Shown one piece after another: positions 1 to 7,544 of a DNA stretch of 15,749 bases; position 1 is the first letter of the stretch; each line of letters starts with the position of its first letter. The translations under genes and the position numbers were made by a program. The stretch comes from JAUNKE01 sp041784625 (GTDB lineage: Bacteria > Bacillota > Clostridia > Peptostreptococcales > Filifactoraceae), in the NCBI GenBank assembly GCA_041784625.1, contig JBHBDS010000182.1:1-15749 (forward strand), written 5' to 3'. The notes beneath the pieces are model-generated. The model searched no databases. It was not told the DNA's origin and worked only from the letters and a program-made list of their open reading frames with translations.

Positions 1-1407
1 CGAATCCCAGCATATTATTGCCAAGACTGCGATGAGATCGTTGTTTCTCGTACCAAGCCGACAAAATGTCCAAAATGTCAGTCGAGCCGTTTTGAGCAAG
101 ACGAAGATGTGCTAGACACTTGGTTCTCTTCGGCACTTTGGCCATTTAGCACACTGGGTTGGCCAGATAGCACGGCGCTACTGAGATATTATTATCCGAC
201 TTCCGTGCTCGTGACAGGATACGATATTATTTTCTTTTGGGTAATCCGAATGGTGTTCTCTGCAATGTTCTGTATGAATGAAGTTCCATTCAAACATGTG
301 CTGATTCACGGACTCGTTCGAGATTCCGAGGGAAGAAAAATGAGTAAATCGCTCGGCAACGGAATCGATCCGCTAGAGATTATTGATCAATACGGCGCAG
401 ATGCTCTTCGATTTACACTGGCGACTGGAAACACGCCGGGAAATGATATGCGTTTTTATATGGAGCGTGTGGAAGCGTCCCGAAATTTTGCAAACAAGAT
501 TTGGAATGCGTCGCGATTTATTCTGATGAATATGGAAGGCGTGAATCTTGAGATTGACAAAGCGGAAGTAGAAAAAAATAGAGAACTCGCAGACCGATGG
601 ATTGTCTCAAGACTTAATACGGTAGCAAAAGAAGTTACAGCAAATATCGACAAGTTTGAACTTGGAATGGCTGCGGACAAGGTGTATGAGTTTGCGTGGT
701 CCGAGTTCTGCGATTGGTATATCGAAATCATCAAGCCAAGGCTGTATGGAGAAGATCTAGTAGCCAAACAAACGGCACTATATACGGCGAAATATGTTCT
801 GCAAGGAATATTGAAGCTGCTCCATCCATTTATGCCTTTTATCACGGAAGAAATTTACTCCAAGTTGACGCCAGGCGAGCGAGTGATTGTTGCACAGTGG
901 CCGACCTTTGACGAGAGTGAGTACGATGAAAAATCTGTTTCGATGATGAATCAGGTAATGGAGATGATCAAATCCGTTCGTAACGCTCGTGCAGAAATGA
1001 ATGTTCCTCCGTCGAAAAAAGCGAAAGTGATGTTTGATGCGGACGAGTCGGCAACAGAAGCACTTGGCGAGGCTGGAAAATATTTTATGACGCTTGCATC
1101 GGCATCCGAAATTGAATTTGTCGAAAAAGGATTTGTTGTTGAGGACGCACTCAATGTGGTTGTTGACGGCGTGAAGATTTTTATTCCGCTTGCAGAGATC
1201 ATCGATTTTGAAAAAGAGCTCGAGCGACTTTCCAAAGAAAAAGCGAAATTCGAAGGCGAAATCAAAAGAGCGGAAGGCAAATTAAACAACCAAGGCTTTG
1301 TTGCAAAAGCACCACAAAGTCTAATTGACGAAGAAAAACAAAAAATCGAGAAATACAAAGAAATGCTAACAACCGTTAACGAGCGAATCGCTCAGCTGAA
1401 AAAATAG
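1..1407 (+). CDS. valS: Valyl-tRNA synthetase, C-terminal part (5' end outside window)
   Basis: Class I aminoacyl-tRNA synthetase that charges tRNA-Val with valine in the cytoplasm. The frame is open from base 1, so the gene begins upstream; 468 residues are visible of a protein usually near 880. Seen in order: a zinc-ribbon-like CxxC...CxxC (visible residues 7/10 and 23/26), the highly conserved DVLDTWFSSALWPF segment (36-49), the KMSKS ATP-binding signature (113-117), the anticodon-binding helical domain (about 170-330), and a C-terminal charged coiled coil (about 400-468) typical of bacterial ValS, which contacts the tRNA elbow. The HIGH motif and CP1 editing domain must lie before the window. 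A GTG at 109 is internal, not a start, because strongly conserved ValS sequence precedes it in frame. The stop overlaps the ribosome site of the next gene, indicating one transcript. Confidence 0.97.
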   Translation, partial: RIPAYYCQDCDEIVVSRTKPTKCPKCQSSRFEQDEDVLDTWFSSALWPFSTLGWPDSTALLRYYYPTSVLVTGYDIIFFWVIRMVFSAMFCMNEVPFKHVLIHGLVRDSEGRKMSKSLGNGIDPLEIIDQYGADALRFTLATGNTPGNDMRFYMERVEASRNFANKIWNASRFILMNMEGVNLEIDKAEVEKNRELADRWIVSRLNTVAKEVTANIDKFELGMAADKVYEFAWSEFCDWYIEIIKPRLYGEDLVAKQTALYTAKYVLQGILKLLHPFMPFITEEIYSKLTPGERVIVAQWPTFDESEYDEKSVSMMNQVMEMIKSVRNARAEMNVPPSKKAKVMFDADESATEALGEAGKYFMTLASASEIEFVEKGFVVEDALNVVVDGVKIFIPLAEIIDFEKELERLSKEKAKFEGEIKRAEGKLNNQGFVAKAPQSLIDEEKQKIEKYKEMLTTVNERIAQLKK

Positions 1408-1416
1408 GAGGTAAAA

Positions 1417-1602
1417 ATGCCAATTGTTCAAGTGGAAATTCTAAAAGGTAGAACCGTGGAGCAAAAGCGTGAGATGGTGACGGAGGTTACAAATGCGCTG
1501 GTTAATACGATTGGATGCTCCAAAGAATCGGTGAGCGTGATTATTCGTGAGATGGAAAAAGAAAACTACGGGCATGCTGGACAGCTTGCGATATATAAGT
1601 AG
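1417..1602 (+). CDS. 4-oxalocrotonate tautomerase family protein
   Basis: A 61-residue protein of the 4-OT branch of the tautomerase superfamily: small beta-alpha-beta subunits, usually hexamers, using the N-terminal proline exposed by Met removal as general base. The sequence begins MPIVQVEILKGRT, giving Pro1 and Arg11 (numbered without Met) as in characterised 4-OT. Aligned from memory to the Pseudomonas enzyme without gaps, the second substrate-binding arginine (Arg39) is Ser39 and Phe50 is Tyr50, so the physiological substrate is probably not 4-oxalocrotonate. An AGGAGG at 1406-1411, overlapping the valS stop codon, fixes the ATG. It lies 9 bases after valS and 9 before pheS, an odd position between two synthetase genes; no aromatic-degradation genes are near. 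The family is confident, the substrate unknown. Confidence 0.9.
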   Translation: MPIVQVEILKGRTVEQKREMVTEVTNALVNTIGCSKESVSVIIREMEKENYGHAGQLAIYK

Positions 1603-1614
1603 AGGTGCGTTTTG
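1602..1614 (+). promoter_or_regulatory. Ribosome binding site and TTG start of pheS
   Basis: GAGGTG at 1602-1607 lies 4 bases before a TTG start at 1612-1614. No ATG occurs in frame until about residue 49 (GKMP), inside the conserved N-terminal coiled coil, and the residues after the TTG align with PheS N-termini, so TTG is the best start. Confidence 0.75.
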
Positions 1615-2631
1615 AGAGAGAAATTACAAGAATTAAGAAAGCTGGCACTGGAGAGAGTGGCAGCGGCAAAAGATTTGAAAGAAGTGGAAGAACTTCGAAT
1701 TCAATTTCTAGGCAAAAAGAATGAACTGGTAAACATCATCAAAGAGATCGGGAAAATGCCAGCGGATGTTCGTCCTGAGATGGGACAGATTGCAAATACT
1801 ATCCGTAGCGAGATTGAAGAAAGAATTGAAGAGGCAAAAAAAGAGCTCAAAGCTCAGCTACTTGAAAAAACTTTGATTGAAGAATCGATCGACGTAACGA
1901 TTCCTGCAAAAGAAACTTTTGTTGGAAAAAGACATCCGATCAGCCTAGCGATGTATGAGATTGAAGAAATATTTATGTCGATGGGCTTCTCGATTGAAGA
2001 AGGTCCAGAGGTGGATACGGTGGCAAATACTTTTGACCATCTCAACTCACCAAAATACCATCCATCCAGAGAGATGAGCGACACTTTCTATTTCTCCAAA
2101 GATGTCGTGCTAAGAACGCATACATCTACTGTACAGATTCGTACGATGACAAAACAAAAACCACCGATTCGAATGGTATCGCTTGGACGTTGCTTCCGTT
2201 ATGATACGCCAGATGCAACACACTCGCCGATGTTCCATCAGGTAGAGGGCTTGGTTGTGGATAAGAATATTACTTTTGCCAATCTCAAAGAAACGCTCGA
2301 GAGCTTTGTACGAGAAATGTTTGGTCCAGATATCAAAGCGAAATTTAGACCGCACAACTTCCCGTTCACTGAGCCGAGTGCTGAAGTGGACATCACTTGC
2401 TTCAAATGTAAAGGCGAAGGATGTCCAATCTGTAAGCAAGAAGGATGGATTGAAATTCTTGGCGCAGGAATGGTTCACCCGAATGTACTTCGTAACTGTG
2501 GTATCGACCCAGAAGAATATTCTGGATTTGCATTTGGAATGGGAATCGATCGTATCGCCATGCTAAAATACGGCGTAGAAGATATCCGTCTATTCTATGA
2601 AAATGATTTAAGATTTTTGAAGCAATTTTAA
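1612..2631 (+). CDS. pheS: Phenylalanyl-tRNA synthetase alpha subunit
   Basis: Catalytic subunit of the class IIc (alpha-beta)2 phenylalanyl-tRNA synthetase, which activates phenylalanine and charges tRNA-Phe. At 339 residues it is the normal length. Seen: the N-terminal antiparallel coiled coil that contacts tRNA (1-90), motif 1 (HPISL and EEGPEV, 108-134), motif 2 (about 185-213, with GRCFRYD and FHQVEG), the FPFTEPSAEVD segment forming the Phe pocket (250-260), four cysteines in CxxC-x4-CxxC (263, 266, 271, 274) as in many Firmicute PheS, the GAGMVHPNVL loop (284-293), and class II motif 3 (FGMGIDR, 308-314). The start is TTG. It is followed directly by pheT, with only 12 bases between the genes, consistent with stoichiometric synthesis. 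Confidence 0.97.
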   Translation: MREKLQELRKLALERVAAAKDLKEVEELRIQFLGKKNELVNIIKEIGKMPADVRPEMGQIANTIRSEIEERIEEAKKELKAQLLEKTLIEESIDVTIPAKETFVGKRHPISLAMYEIEEIFMSMGFSIEEGPEVDTVANTFDHLNSPKYHPSREMSDTFYFSKDVVLRTHTSTVQIRTMTKQKPPIRMVSLGRCFRYDTPDATHSPMFHQVEGLVVDKNITFANLKETLESFVREMFGPDIKAKFRPHNFPFTEPSAEVDITCFKCKGEGCPICKQEGWIEILGAGMVHPNVLRNCGIDPEEYSGFAFGMGIDRIAMLKYGVEDIRLFYENDLRFLKQF

Positions 2632-2646
2632 GGAGGGGAAATTTTG
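2631..2646 (+). promoter_or_regulatory. Ribosome binding site and TTG start of pheT
   Basis: AGGAGGGG at 2631-2638, beginning on the last base of the pheS stop, sits 5 bases before TTG at 2644-2646. The protein then begins MKVSLNWLKDY, the canonical PheT N-terminus, so the TTG start is well supported. Confidence 0.85.
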
Positions 2647-5022
2647 AAAGTATCATTAAACTGGTTAAAAGACTATGCAGATATCAATGTGGACCCGAAA
2701 AAATATGCGGATGAAATGACGATGTCTGGAACAAAGGTCGAAACAATAGAGTACAAAGCGCAGGATGCAAAAAATATCGTCATCGGTCAAATCAAAGAAA
2801 TTCTTCCTCATCCCGATGCAGAAAAATTGATTATCACGATGGTGGATGTTGGACAAGCAGAGCTGCTTCAAATCGTCACTGGAGCAAGCAATCTTTCCGT
2901 CGGCGATATTATTCCAGTTGCCGTGGATGGATCCAAACTGCCAAACGGTGTAAAAATCAAAAAAGGAAAATTGCGTGGCGTAGAATCTTTTGGGATGCTG
3001 TGCTCATCGGAAGAACTCGGCATCGACTACAAATATGTAGAAGAAAAATCCAAAAATGGAATCTATATTCTTGGAGACGAATTCAAAGTGGGCGATGACG
3101 CAATCGAAGCGATGGGACTTTCCGACGTAGTGATCGAGTTTGAGCTTACGGCGAACAGACCAGATTGCCGCAGCCTCGTTGGAATCGCTAAAGAAACAGC
3201 AGCGACACTTGATACCGAGTTCAGACTACCAGATGTTTCGCTATCCAAAGAGGTGAATGGAAAAGTTTCCGTCAACGTAGAAGTGCAAAACGAAGCACTT
3301 TGTCCACGCTTTGTCGGAAGAGAAATTCGTGACATCAAAATCGCACCATCACCATTTTGGTTACAAAAACGTCTCATCAGCTATGGAATGAGACCGATCA
3401 ACAATATCGTGGACATCACCAACTACGTGATGATCGAATTTGGTCAGCCGCTGCATGCATACGATCTCGACCAATTGACAAACAAGAAAATTGTTGTTCG
3501 AAATGCAAAAGAAAATGAAAAAATCACGACGCTCGATGATATTGAGCGTGAACTCGATACCGAAATGCTCTTGATTACCGATGGCGAAAATCCGCTTGGT
3601 ATCGCAGGAGTTATGGGCGGGGCAGGCTCATCGATTACGGATCAAACCAAAAATATTTTCCTCGAGGCGGCGAGCTTTGATGCGGATTCTGTACGATTGA
3701 CTTCGAGAAGACTCGGACTTCGCACGGACGCATCGGCGAATTTTGAAAAAGGAATCGACATACTCCGACCTGAAGCGGCAATCAACCGTGCTTGTCATTT
3801 GATCGAGCAGCTTGGTGCAGGAGTTGTTGTTGGTGATGTTGTCGATACAATGAGCAAGCCATTTGTTCCAACGGTGATCGAAACAGAAATCAGCACTATC
3901 AACAATCTGATTGGTGAAGAATTCCCAACCGATCGTATCCAAAAAATTCTGGAGAAACTTCTCTTTGAAGTGGAGATTGATGGCGACAAACTCAAGGTAA
4001 CTGTCCCAGCAGAACGAATCGATATGTCCATCAAAGAGGACATCGTTGAGGAAGTGACTCGAATTTACGGGTACAATAATGTCGTTTCAAAACCAGTCTA
4101 TGCGGCAGTGACGAGAGCACGCAAAAGTGAAGACAGACATTTTGAAGATACCATCAAACTTCTTGCGAGAGAAAATGGCTTGACAGAAATCGCGACCTAT
4201 TCTTTTGTCAGTCCAGAAATTATTGAAAAAACAAAAATTGTTGGCGAAAAATATCATAAATTACTGAGACTTCTCAACCCACTTGGCGAAGAGACATCGG
4301 TAATGAGAACGACGCTGATTCCGGAGATGCTCCAAGTTGCAGCGACCAATCTCGCATACAAAACCGAGCAATTTGCTGCATTTGAATATGGGAACACATT
4401 CTTTGACATCGGCGAAGAACTTCCATACGAAGAAAAATCGATGGTTGCAGGAGTGTACGGCGATAAAGAAGATTTCTTCACCGCTAAAGCAAGACTAGAA
4501 GGAATCCTAAAAGGAATCGGCGTAGTGGGTGAGTATCGCAAACAGCCAAACAACCCGACATACCATCCAGGTCGATGCGCTGATGTGTATGTAGGCGATG
4601 TTCATGTGGCTACAATCGGCGAAGTGCATCCGCTCGTGCTCGAAGAATTTGGAATCAAAAAACGAGTGAATATTTTTGAGCTATATCTAAAAGAGTTGCA
4701 AAAAGTGGCGGATACTCGAGTAAAATACAGTCCAATCCCAAGATTCCCAGCGATTGCAAAAGATATTGCGCTTGTAGTCGAAAAAGAAAAAACGGTGGGA
4801 GAGCTCGAAAATATTATTCGCAAAAACAAAAGTGCGATTCTAGAATCCGTAGAGCTGTTTGATATTTTCGAAGGAATCCAAGTCGGACTAGGAAAAAAAT
4901 CTGTTGCATTCAACTTGGTGTTCCGTGCAAAAGACCGCACGCTCACTGACGATGAAGTGAATGTGGTTCTTGACGAAATATTGCAAAACCTAAAAGATGA
5001 AGCAGGAGCAGTTCTTCGATAG
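2644..5022 (+). CDS. pheT: Phenylalanyl-tRNA synthetase beta subunit
   Basis: Non-catalytic partner of PheS that provides tRNA binding and hydrolysis of mischarged Tyr-tRNA-Phe. It has 792 residues, typical for the bacterial long form. Domains in order: N-terminal MKVSLNWLKDY, EMAP-like tRNA-binding fold (about 40-150, with HPDAEKL at 56-62 and MLCS at 118-121), B3/B4 editing domain (about 210-385, with MRPINNIVDITNY at 249-261 and GGAGSSI around 325-331), B5 DNA-binding-like domain (about 405-475), catalytic-like core (about 490-690), and the C-terminal ferredoxin-fold anticodon-binding domain (698-791, beginning RFPAIAKDIAL). No domain is missing and no frame break is seen. It directly follows pheS, and transketolase begins 22 bases later. 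Confidence 0.97.
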   Translation: MKVSLNWLKDYADINVDPKKYADEMTMSGTKVETIEYKAQDAKNIVIGQIKEILPHPDAEKLIITMVDVGQAELLQIVTGASNLSVGDIIPVAVDGSKLPNGVKIKKGKLRGVESFGMLCSSEELGIDYKYVEEKSKNGIYILGDEFKVGDDAIEAMGLSDVVIEFELTANRPDCRSLVGIAKETAATLDTEFRLPDVSLSKEVNGKVSVNVEVQNEALCPRFVGREIRDIKIAPSPFWLQKRLISYGMRPINNIVDITNYVMIEFGQPLHAYDLDQLTNKKIVVRNAKENEKITTLDDIERELDTEMLLITDGENPLGIAGVMGGAGSSITDQTKNIFLEAASFDADSVRLTSRRLGLRTDASANFEKGIDILRPEAAINRACHLIEQLGAGVVVGDVVDTMSKPFVPTVIETEISTINNLIGEEFPTDRIQKILEKLLFEVEIDGDKLKVTVPAERIDMSIKEDIVEEVTRIYGYNNVVSKPVYAAVTRARKSEDRHFEDTIKLLARENGLTEIATYSFVSPEIIEKTKIVGEKYHKLLRLLNPLGEETSVMRTTLIPEMLQVAATNLAYKTEQFAAFEYGNTFFDIGEELPYEEKSMVAGVYGDKEDFFTAKARLEGILKGIGVVGEYRKQPNNPTYHPGRCADVYVGDVHVATIGEVHPLVLEEFGIKKRVNIFELYLKELQKVADTRVKYSPIPRFPAIAKDIALVVEKEKTVGELENIIRKNKSAILESVELFDIFEGIQVGLGKKSVAFNLVFRAKDRTLTDDEVNVVLDEILQNLKDEAGAVLR

Positions 5023-5044
5023 AGAATAATAAAAGGAGCGAACT

Positions 5045-5857
5045 ATGGATATTGAAAAAATAAAACTTCACGCTCGCAACATTCGTGTGAATGCGTTGAA
5101 GATGATCGCAAAAGCTGGCTCAGGACATCCCGGCGGCTCACTTTCGATTGCGGATATTTTGTCGGTGCTTTATTTCGATAAAATGAACGTTGATCCACAA
5201 AATCCAGCGATGGAAGATCGTGACCGATTTGTGTTGTCAAAAGGTCATGCGGCACCAGGGCTTTATGCGGCACTTTTTGAAAAAGGATATTTTGATGCAA
5301 AAGAAATGGATAACTTGCGTCAAGTTCATTCGATGCTGCAAGGTCATCCAGATATGAAAGGAACGCCTGGCGTAGATATGACGACAGGGTCGCTAGGTCA
5401 AGGACTATCGACAGCAGTTGGAATGGCATTGGGCGCAAAATACAAAAAATCGCCAGTAACCGTATACTCGATCATCGGCGATGGCGAAGTGCAAGAAGGA
5501 CAAATTTGGGAAGCGGCGATGGCAGCATCCCATTACAAATTGAATAACCTCATCGTTTTCTTGGATCATAATGGGCTACAAATCGACGGAAAAAATGAAG
5601 ATGTTATGGGCATCGAACCAATTGGTGAAAAGTTCCGTACGTTTGGCTGGGAAGTCGTTGAAATCGATGGACACGATCTGCAACAGATCAGCAGTTCTGT
5701 GGACAATGCAAAAAAATCCACCGACAAACCGACGCTGATTCATGCAAGAACAGTCAAGGGAAAAGGTGTTTCGTTTATGGAAAATCAATACGGATGGCAT
5801 GGAGTTGCGCCAAAGCCAGACGAATTAGCGGCAGCGCTTGCAGAATTGGAGGGTTAG
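5045..5857 (+). CDS. tkt: Transketolase, N-terminal (ThDP/Mg-binding) subunit
   Basis: The 270-residue first half of a split transketolase; with its partner it transfers two-carbon units between ketose and aldose phosphates in the non-oxidative pentose phosphate pathway. Seen: SGHPGG (26-31), SKGHAA (65-70) with active-site histidines, GHPD (100-103), GSLGQGLS (115-122), and the thiamine diphosphate/Mg motif starting GDGEVQEGQ (145-153) and continuing to FLDHNG (172-177). AAGGAG at 5033-5038 sets the ATG. Its stop lies one base before the C-terminal subunit's ATG, so the two halves should be made together. Split transketolases are common in Clostridia and archaea, so this is not a broken gene. 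A distant DXS-type role is less likely, given the transketolase motifs and the two-gene layout. Confidence 0.95.
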   Translation: MDIEKIKLHARNIRVNALKMIAKAGSGHPGGSLSIADILSVLYFDKMNVDPQNPAMEDRDRFVLSKGHAAPGLYAALFEKGYFDAKEMDNLRQVHSMLQGHPDMKGTPGVDMTTGSLGQGLSTAVGMALGAKYKKSPVTVYSIIGDGEVQEGQIWEAAMAASHYKLNNLIVFLDHNGLQIDGKNEDVMGIEPIGEKFRTFGWEVVEIDGHDLQQISSSVDNAKKSTDKPTLIHARTVKGKGVSFMENQYGWHGVAPKPDELAAALAELEG

Positions 5858-5861
5858 GATG
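5848..5861 (+). promoter_or_regulatory. Ribosome binding site deciding the start of the transketolase C-terminal subunit
   Basis: GGAGGG at 5848-5853, inside the last codons of the upstream half, stands 5 bases before ATG 5859. This favours 5859 over an in-frame TTG at 5838, which would overlap the upstream gene and lacks a good site. Confidence 0.8.
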
Positions 5862-6776
5862 AAAAAAGCAACGAGAGAAGCCTATGGAGTAACCCTAGCA
5901 GAACTTGGAAAAACAAATGACAAAATCGTTGCGCTGGATGCGGATCTTTCCAAATCAACAAAAAGTGCCGATTTTCAAAAGGATTTTCCAGAAAGATTTT
6001 TCAACGCTGGTATCGCTGAGCAAAATATGATTGGAATGGCAGCAGGAATGGCGAGCATGGGACTTATTCCTTTTGCATCGACTTTTGCGATGTTCGCAAC
6101 AGGTCGTGTGTTTGAGCAAATCCGAAACTCCGTCGCATATCCAAAAGCAAATGTAAAGATCGTCGGCAGCCATTCAGGACTTACCGTTGGCGAAGATGGG
6201 GCAACGCATCAAGCGCTCGAAGATATTGCGTTGATGAGAAGTATCCCCAATATGGTGGTGCTTGTGCCAAGCGATGCGACCGAAACAGCGGCGGCAGTTC
6301 GTGCAGCAGCAGAATATTATGGCCCTGTATACATTCGTACGGGAAGAATGGCTGTAGAAGATATTCATCCAAATGGCGTAGATTTCAAAATCGGCCGTGC
6401 AGAAACTCTTGTGCAAGGAAATGATGTTGCGCTCATCGCAACTGGAATTGGAGTCAAACTGGCACTGGAGGCAGCAGAAATTCTCCAAGCGGATGGTATT
6501 TCAGCGAGAGTGATCAATATGTCCACGATCAAACCGCTTGATGAAGACGCTGTAATTGCAGCGGCAAAAGAATGCAAAAAAATCGTTACGGTGGAAGAGC
6601 ATAATATTATCGGAGGACTGGGCTCGGCTGTTGCTGAGGTTGTCAGTGAAAATCATCCAGTTGTTGTAAGAAGAATTGGAACAAGAGATCAATTCGGACA
6701 ATCAGGAAAGCCAGACGACTTGCTCCAAAGCTATGGATTAACCAAAGAAGCCGTTGTTGAAGCAGCAAAGAGGTAG
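5859..6776 (+). CDS. tkt: Transketolase, C-terminal (pyrimidine-binding) subunit
   Basis: Second half of the split transketolase, 305 residues from the ATG. It contributes the pyrimidine-binding fold and the glutamate that activates thiamine diphosphate: GIAEQNMIGMAAG (51-63) contains this residue at Glu54. Further support comes from PFASTFAMF (71-79), the GSHSGLTVGEDGATHQ segment (103-118) with its phosphate- and substrate-contacting histidines, and the C-terminal transketolase domain (about 180-300, with TVEEHNIIGGLGSAV at 244-258). It begins one base after the N-terminal subunit stops, implying translational coupling and 1:1 assembly. The dUTPase gene follows after 2 bases. No frameshift fusion is suggested, because each half has its own ribosome site and clean ends. 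Confidence 0.95.
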   Translation: MKKATREAYGVTLAELGKTNDKIVALDADLSKSTKSADFQKDFPERFFNAGIAEQNMIGMAAGMASMGLIPFASTFAMFATGRVFEQIRNSVAYPKANVKIVGSHSGLTVGEDGATHQALEDIALMRSIPNMVVLVPSDATETAAAVRAAAEYYGPVYIRTGRMAVEDIHPNGVDFKIGRAETLVQGNDVALIATGIGVKLALEAAEILQADGISARVINMSTIKPLDEDAVIAAAKECKKIVTVEEHNIIGGLGSAVAEVVSENHPVVVRRIGTRDQFGQSGKPDDLLQSYGLTKEAVVEAAKR

Positions 6777-6778
6777 TT

Positions 6779-7288
6779 ATGATTGAAATTTTGTTTGCCA
6801 AAACAAAACCTGAGGCAAAAATTCCAACCAAAAGAATGGAAGATGCAGGATACGACATTTTTGCGTGCTTTGCAGAAGATTATTTGGTCATCGAGCCGCA
6901 TCAGACGGTAAAAATTCCAACGGGAATTGCAAGCTGCTTTCCGCAAGAATATTGTATGATTCTAAAAGAAAGGGGCTCGACTGGAACGCAAGGCTTCGGT
7001 CAACGCTCGGGAGTGATTGATAGCGGTTATCGAAATGAATGGCTTGTGCCGATGACCAATCACAATGAAAAACCTCTCCTCATTCTAAAAGAAGAGTTCA
7101 AGTCAACGGCAGAATATGGGGAGCTTATTCAATCGAGAAATTTTTTGGAATACAGTTATAACAAAGCAATCTCGCAGGCGCTGCTTGTTCCAGTGCCACT
7201 TAGTCAGTCAGTGGAAATCAGCTACGAAGAGTTGCTTGAGCACAAATCGGAAAGAATGCTCGAAGGATTTGGCAGCACGAACAAATGA
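6779..7288 (+). CDS. dut: dUTP diphosphatase (dUTPase), clostridial-type
   Basis: A 169-residue trimeric-type dUTPase, expected to hydrolyse dUTP to dUMP and pyrophosphate, which keeps uracil out of DNA and feeds dTMP synthesis. Motif 1 EDAGYDIFA (21-29), motif 2 ERGSTGTQG (64-72), motif 3 GVIDSGYRNEW (78-88) with the catalytic Asp81 and uracil-stacking Tyr84, and motif 4 around QALLVPVP (133-140) are present. Motif 5, usually RGxGxxGSxG, is reduced to ERMLEGFGSTNK (158-169): the arginine and GFGST remain but the first RGxG glycines are lost. A segment of about 30 residues between motifs 3 and 4 (about 97-128) is longer than in E. coli Dut. AAAGAGG at 6767-6773 precedes the ATG. It is the last gene of the valS-pheST-tkt series. 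A related dCTP deaminase-like activity cannot be excluded. Confidence 0.85.
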   Translation: MIEILFAKTKPEAKIPTKRMEDAGYDIFACFAEDYLVIEPHQTVKIPTGIASCFPQEYCMILKERGSTGTQGFGQRSGVIDSGYRNEWLVPMTNHNEKPLLILKEEFKSTAEYGELIQSRNFLEYSYNKAISQALLVPVPLSQSVEISYEELLEHKSERMLEGFGSTNK

Positions 7289-7382
7289 TGAGATGCTGAC
7301 GAACAGTTAGAATTCTTCATAAAATTTGGCATTTCAGTTAGGAAACCATTATTCTTTCAACATAATTAATAAACACAATTTC

Positions 7383-7438
7383 AAAAGCATCACTTCGGCG
7401 AATTGTTTTTATGATAATTCTCTGGAGGATGCTTTTTT
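7383..7438 (+). terminator. Possible long-loop terminator or structured leader between dut and radC
   Basis: AAAAGCATC (7383-7391) pairs perfectly with GATGCTTTT (7428-7436), and the T-run continues to 7438. The loop is long (36 bases) and contains a second pairing, GAATT (7400-7404) with AATTC (7416-7420). It lies 95 bases after dut and just before the radC promoter, where a terminator for the upstream operon is expected. The stem is mostly A:T and the loop is long, so it is weaker than a classic intrinsic terminator. The sequence between dut and this element (7289-7382) is AT-rich and shows no gene. Confidence 0.4.
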
Positions 7439-7461
7439 GATACGAATTTCGGCAAATTTTC

Positions 7462-7490
7462 TAGTCATCGCATTATTTGCGTGGTATACT
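7462..7490 (+). promoter_or_regulatory. Sigma-A-type promoter for the radC-mre-min-rodA operon
   Basis: TATACT at 7485-7490 is preceded by TGG, giving an extended -10. With a 17-base spacer the -35 is TAGTCA (7462-7467), matching 4 of 6 consensus bases. A start near 7497 gives a leader of about 48 bases before radC. No other equally good promoter is seen inside the operon. Confidence 0.6.
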
Positions 7491-7544
7491 AGAGAAAGTG
7501 AGGAAGTCTACTCATTTTCAGAATTTTATTATCACAGAGGATTT

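Noticed and set aside
456..845. Antisense reading frames opposite valS, pheS, pheT, tkt, minD and others
   Set aside because: They lie wholly within strongly conserved genes on the other strand, show no recognisable domains or ribosome sites, and are rich in Ser/Phe/Ile as expected of shadow frames.
109..1407. valS starting at GTG 109
   Set aside because: The frame is open to base 1 and encodes conserved ValS zinc-ribbon sequence before 109; the true start is outside the window.
5838..5858. Earlier TTG start for the transketolase C-terminal subunit
   Set aside because: It would overlap the N-terminal subunit gene; ATG 5859 has a well placed GGAGGG and matches the family start.
5845..5865. 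Transketolase split as a frameshift or sequencing error
   Set aside because: Each half has its own ribosome site, start, stop and complete domain boundary, and split transketolase is a known natural form.
7326..7544. Possible 73-residue N-terminal extension of RadC from an upstream TTG
   Set aside because: The stretch contains the promoter and the stem structure, resembles no RadC, and the conserved family N-terminus with a ribosome site begins at ATG 7545.
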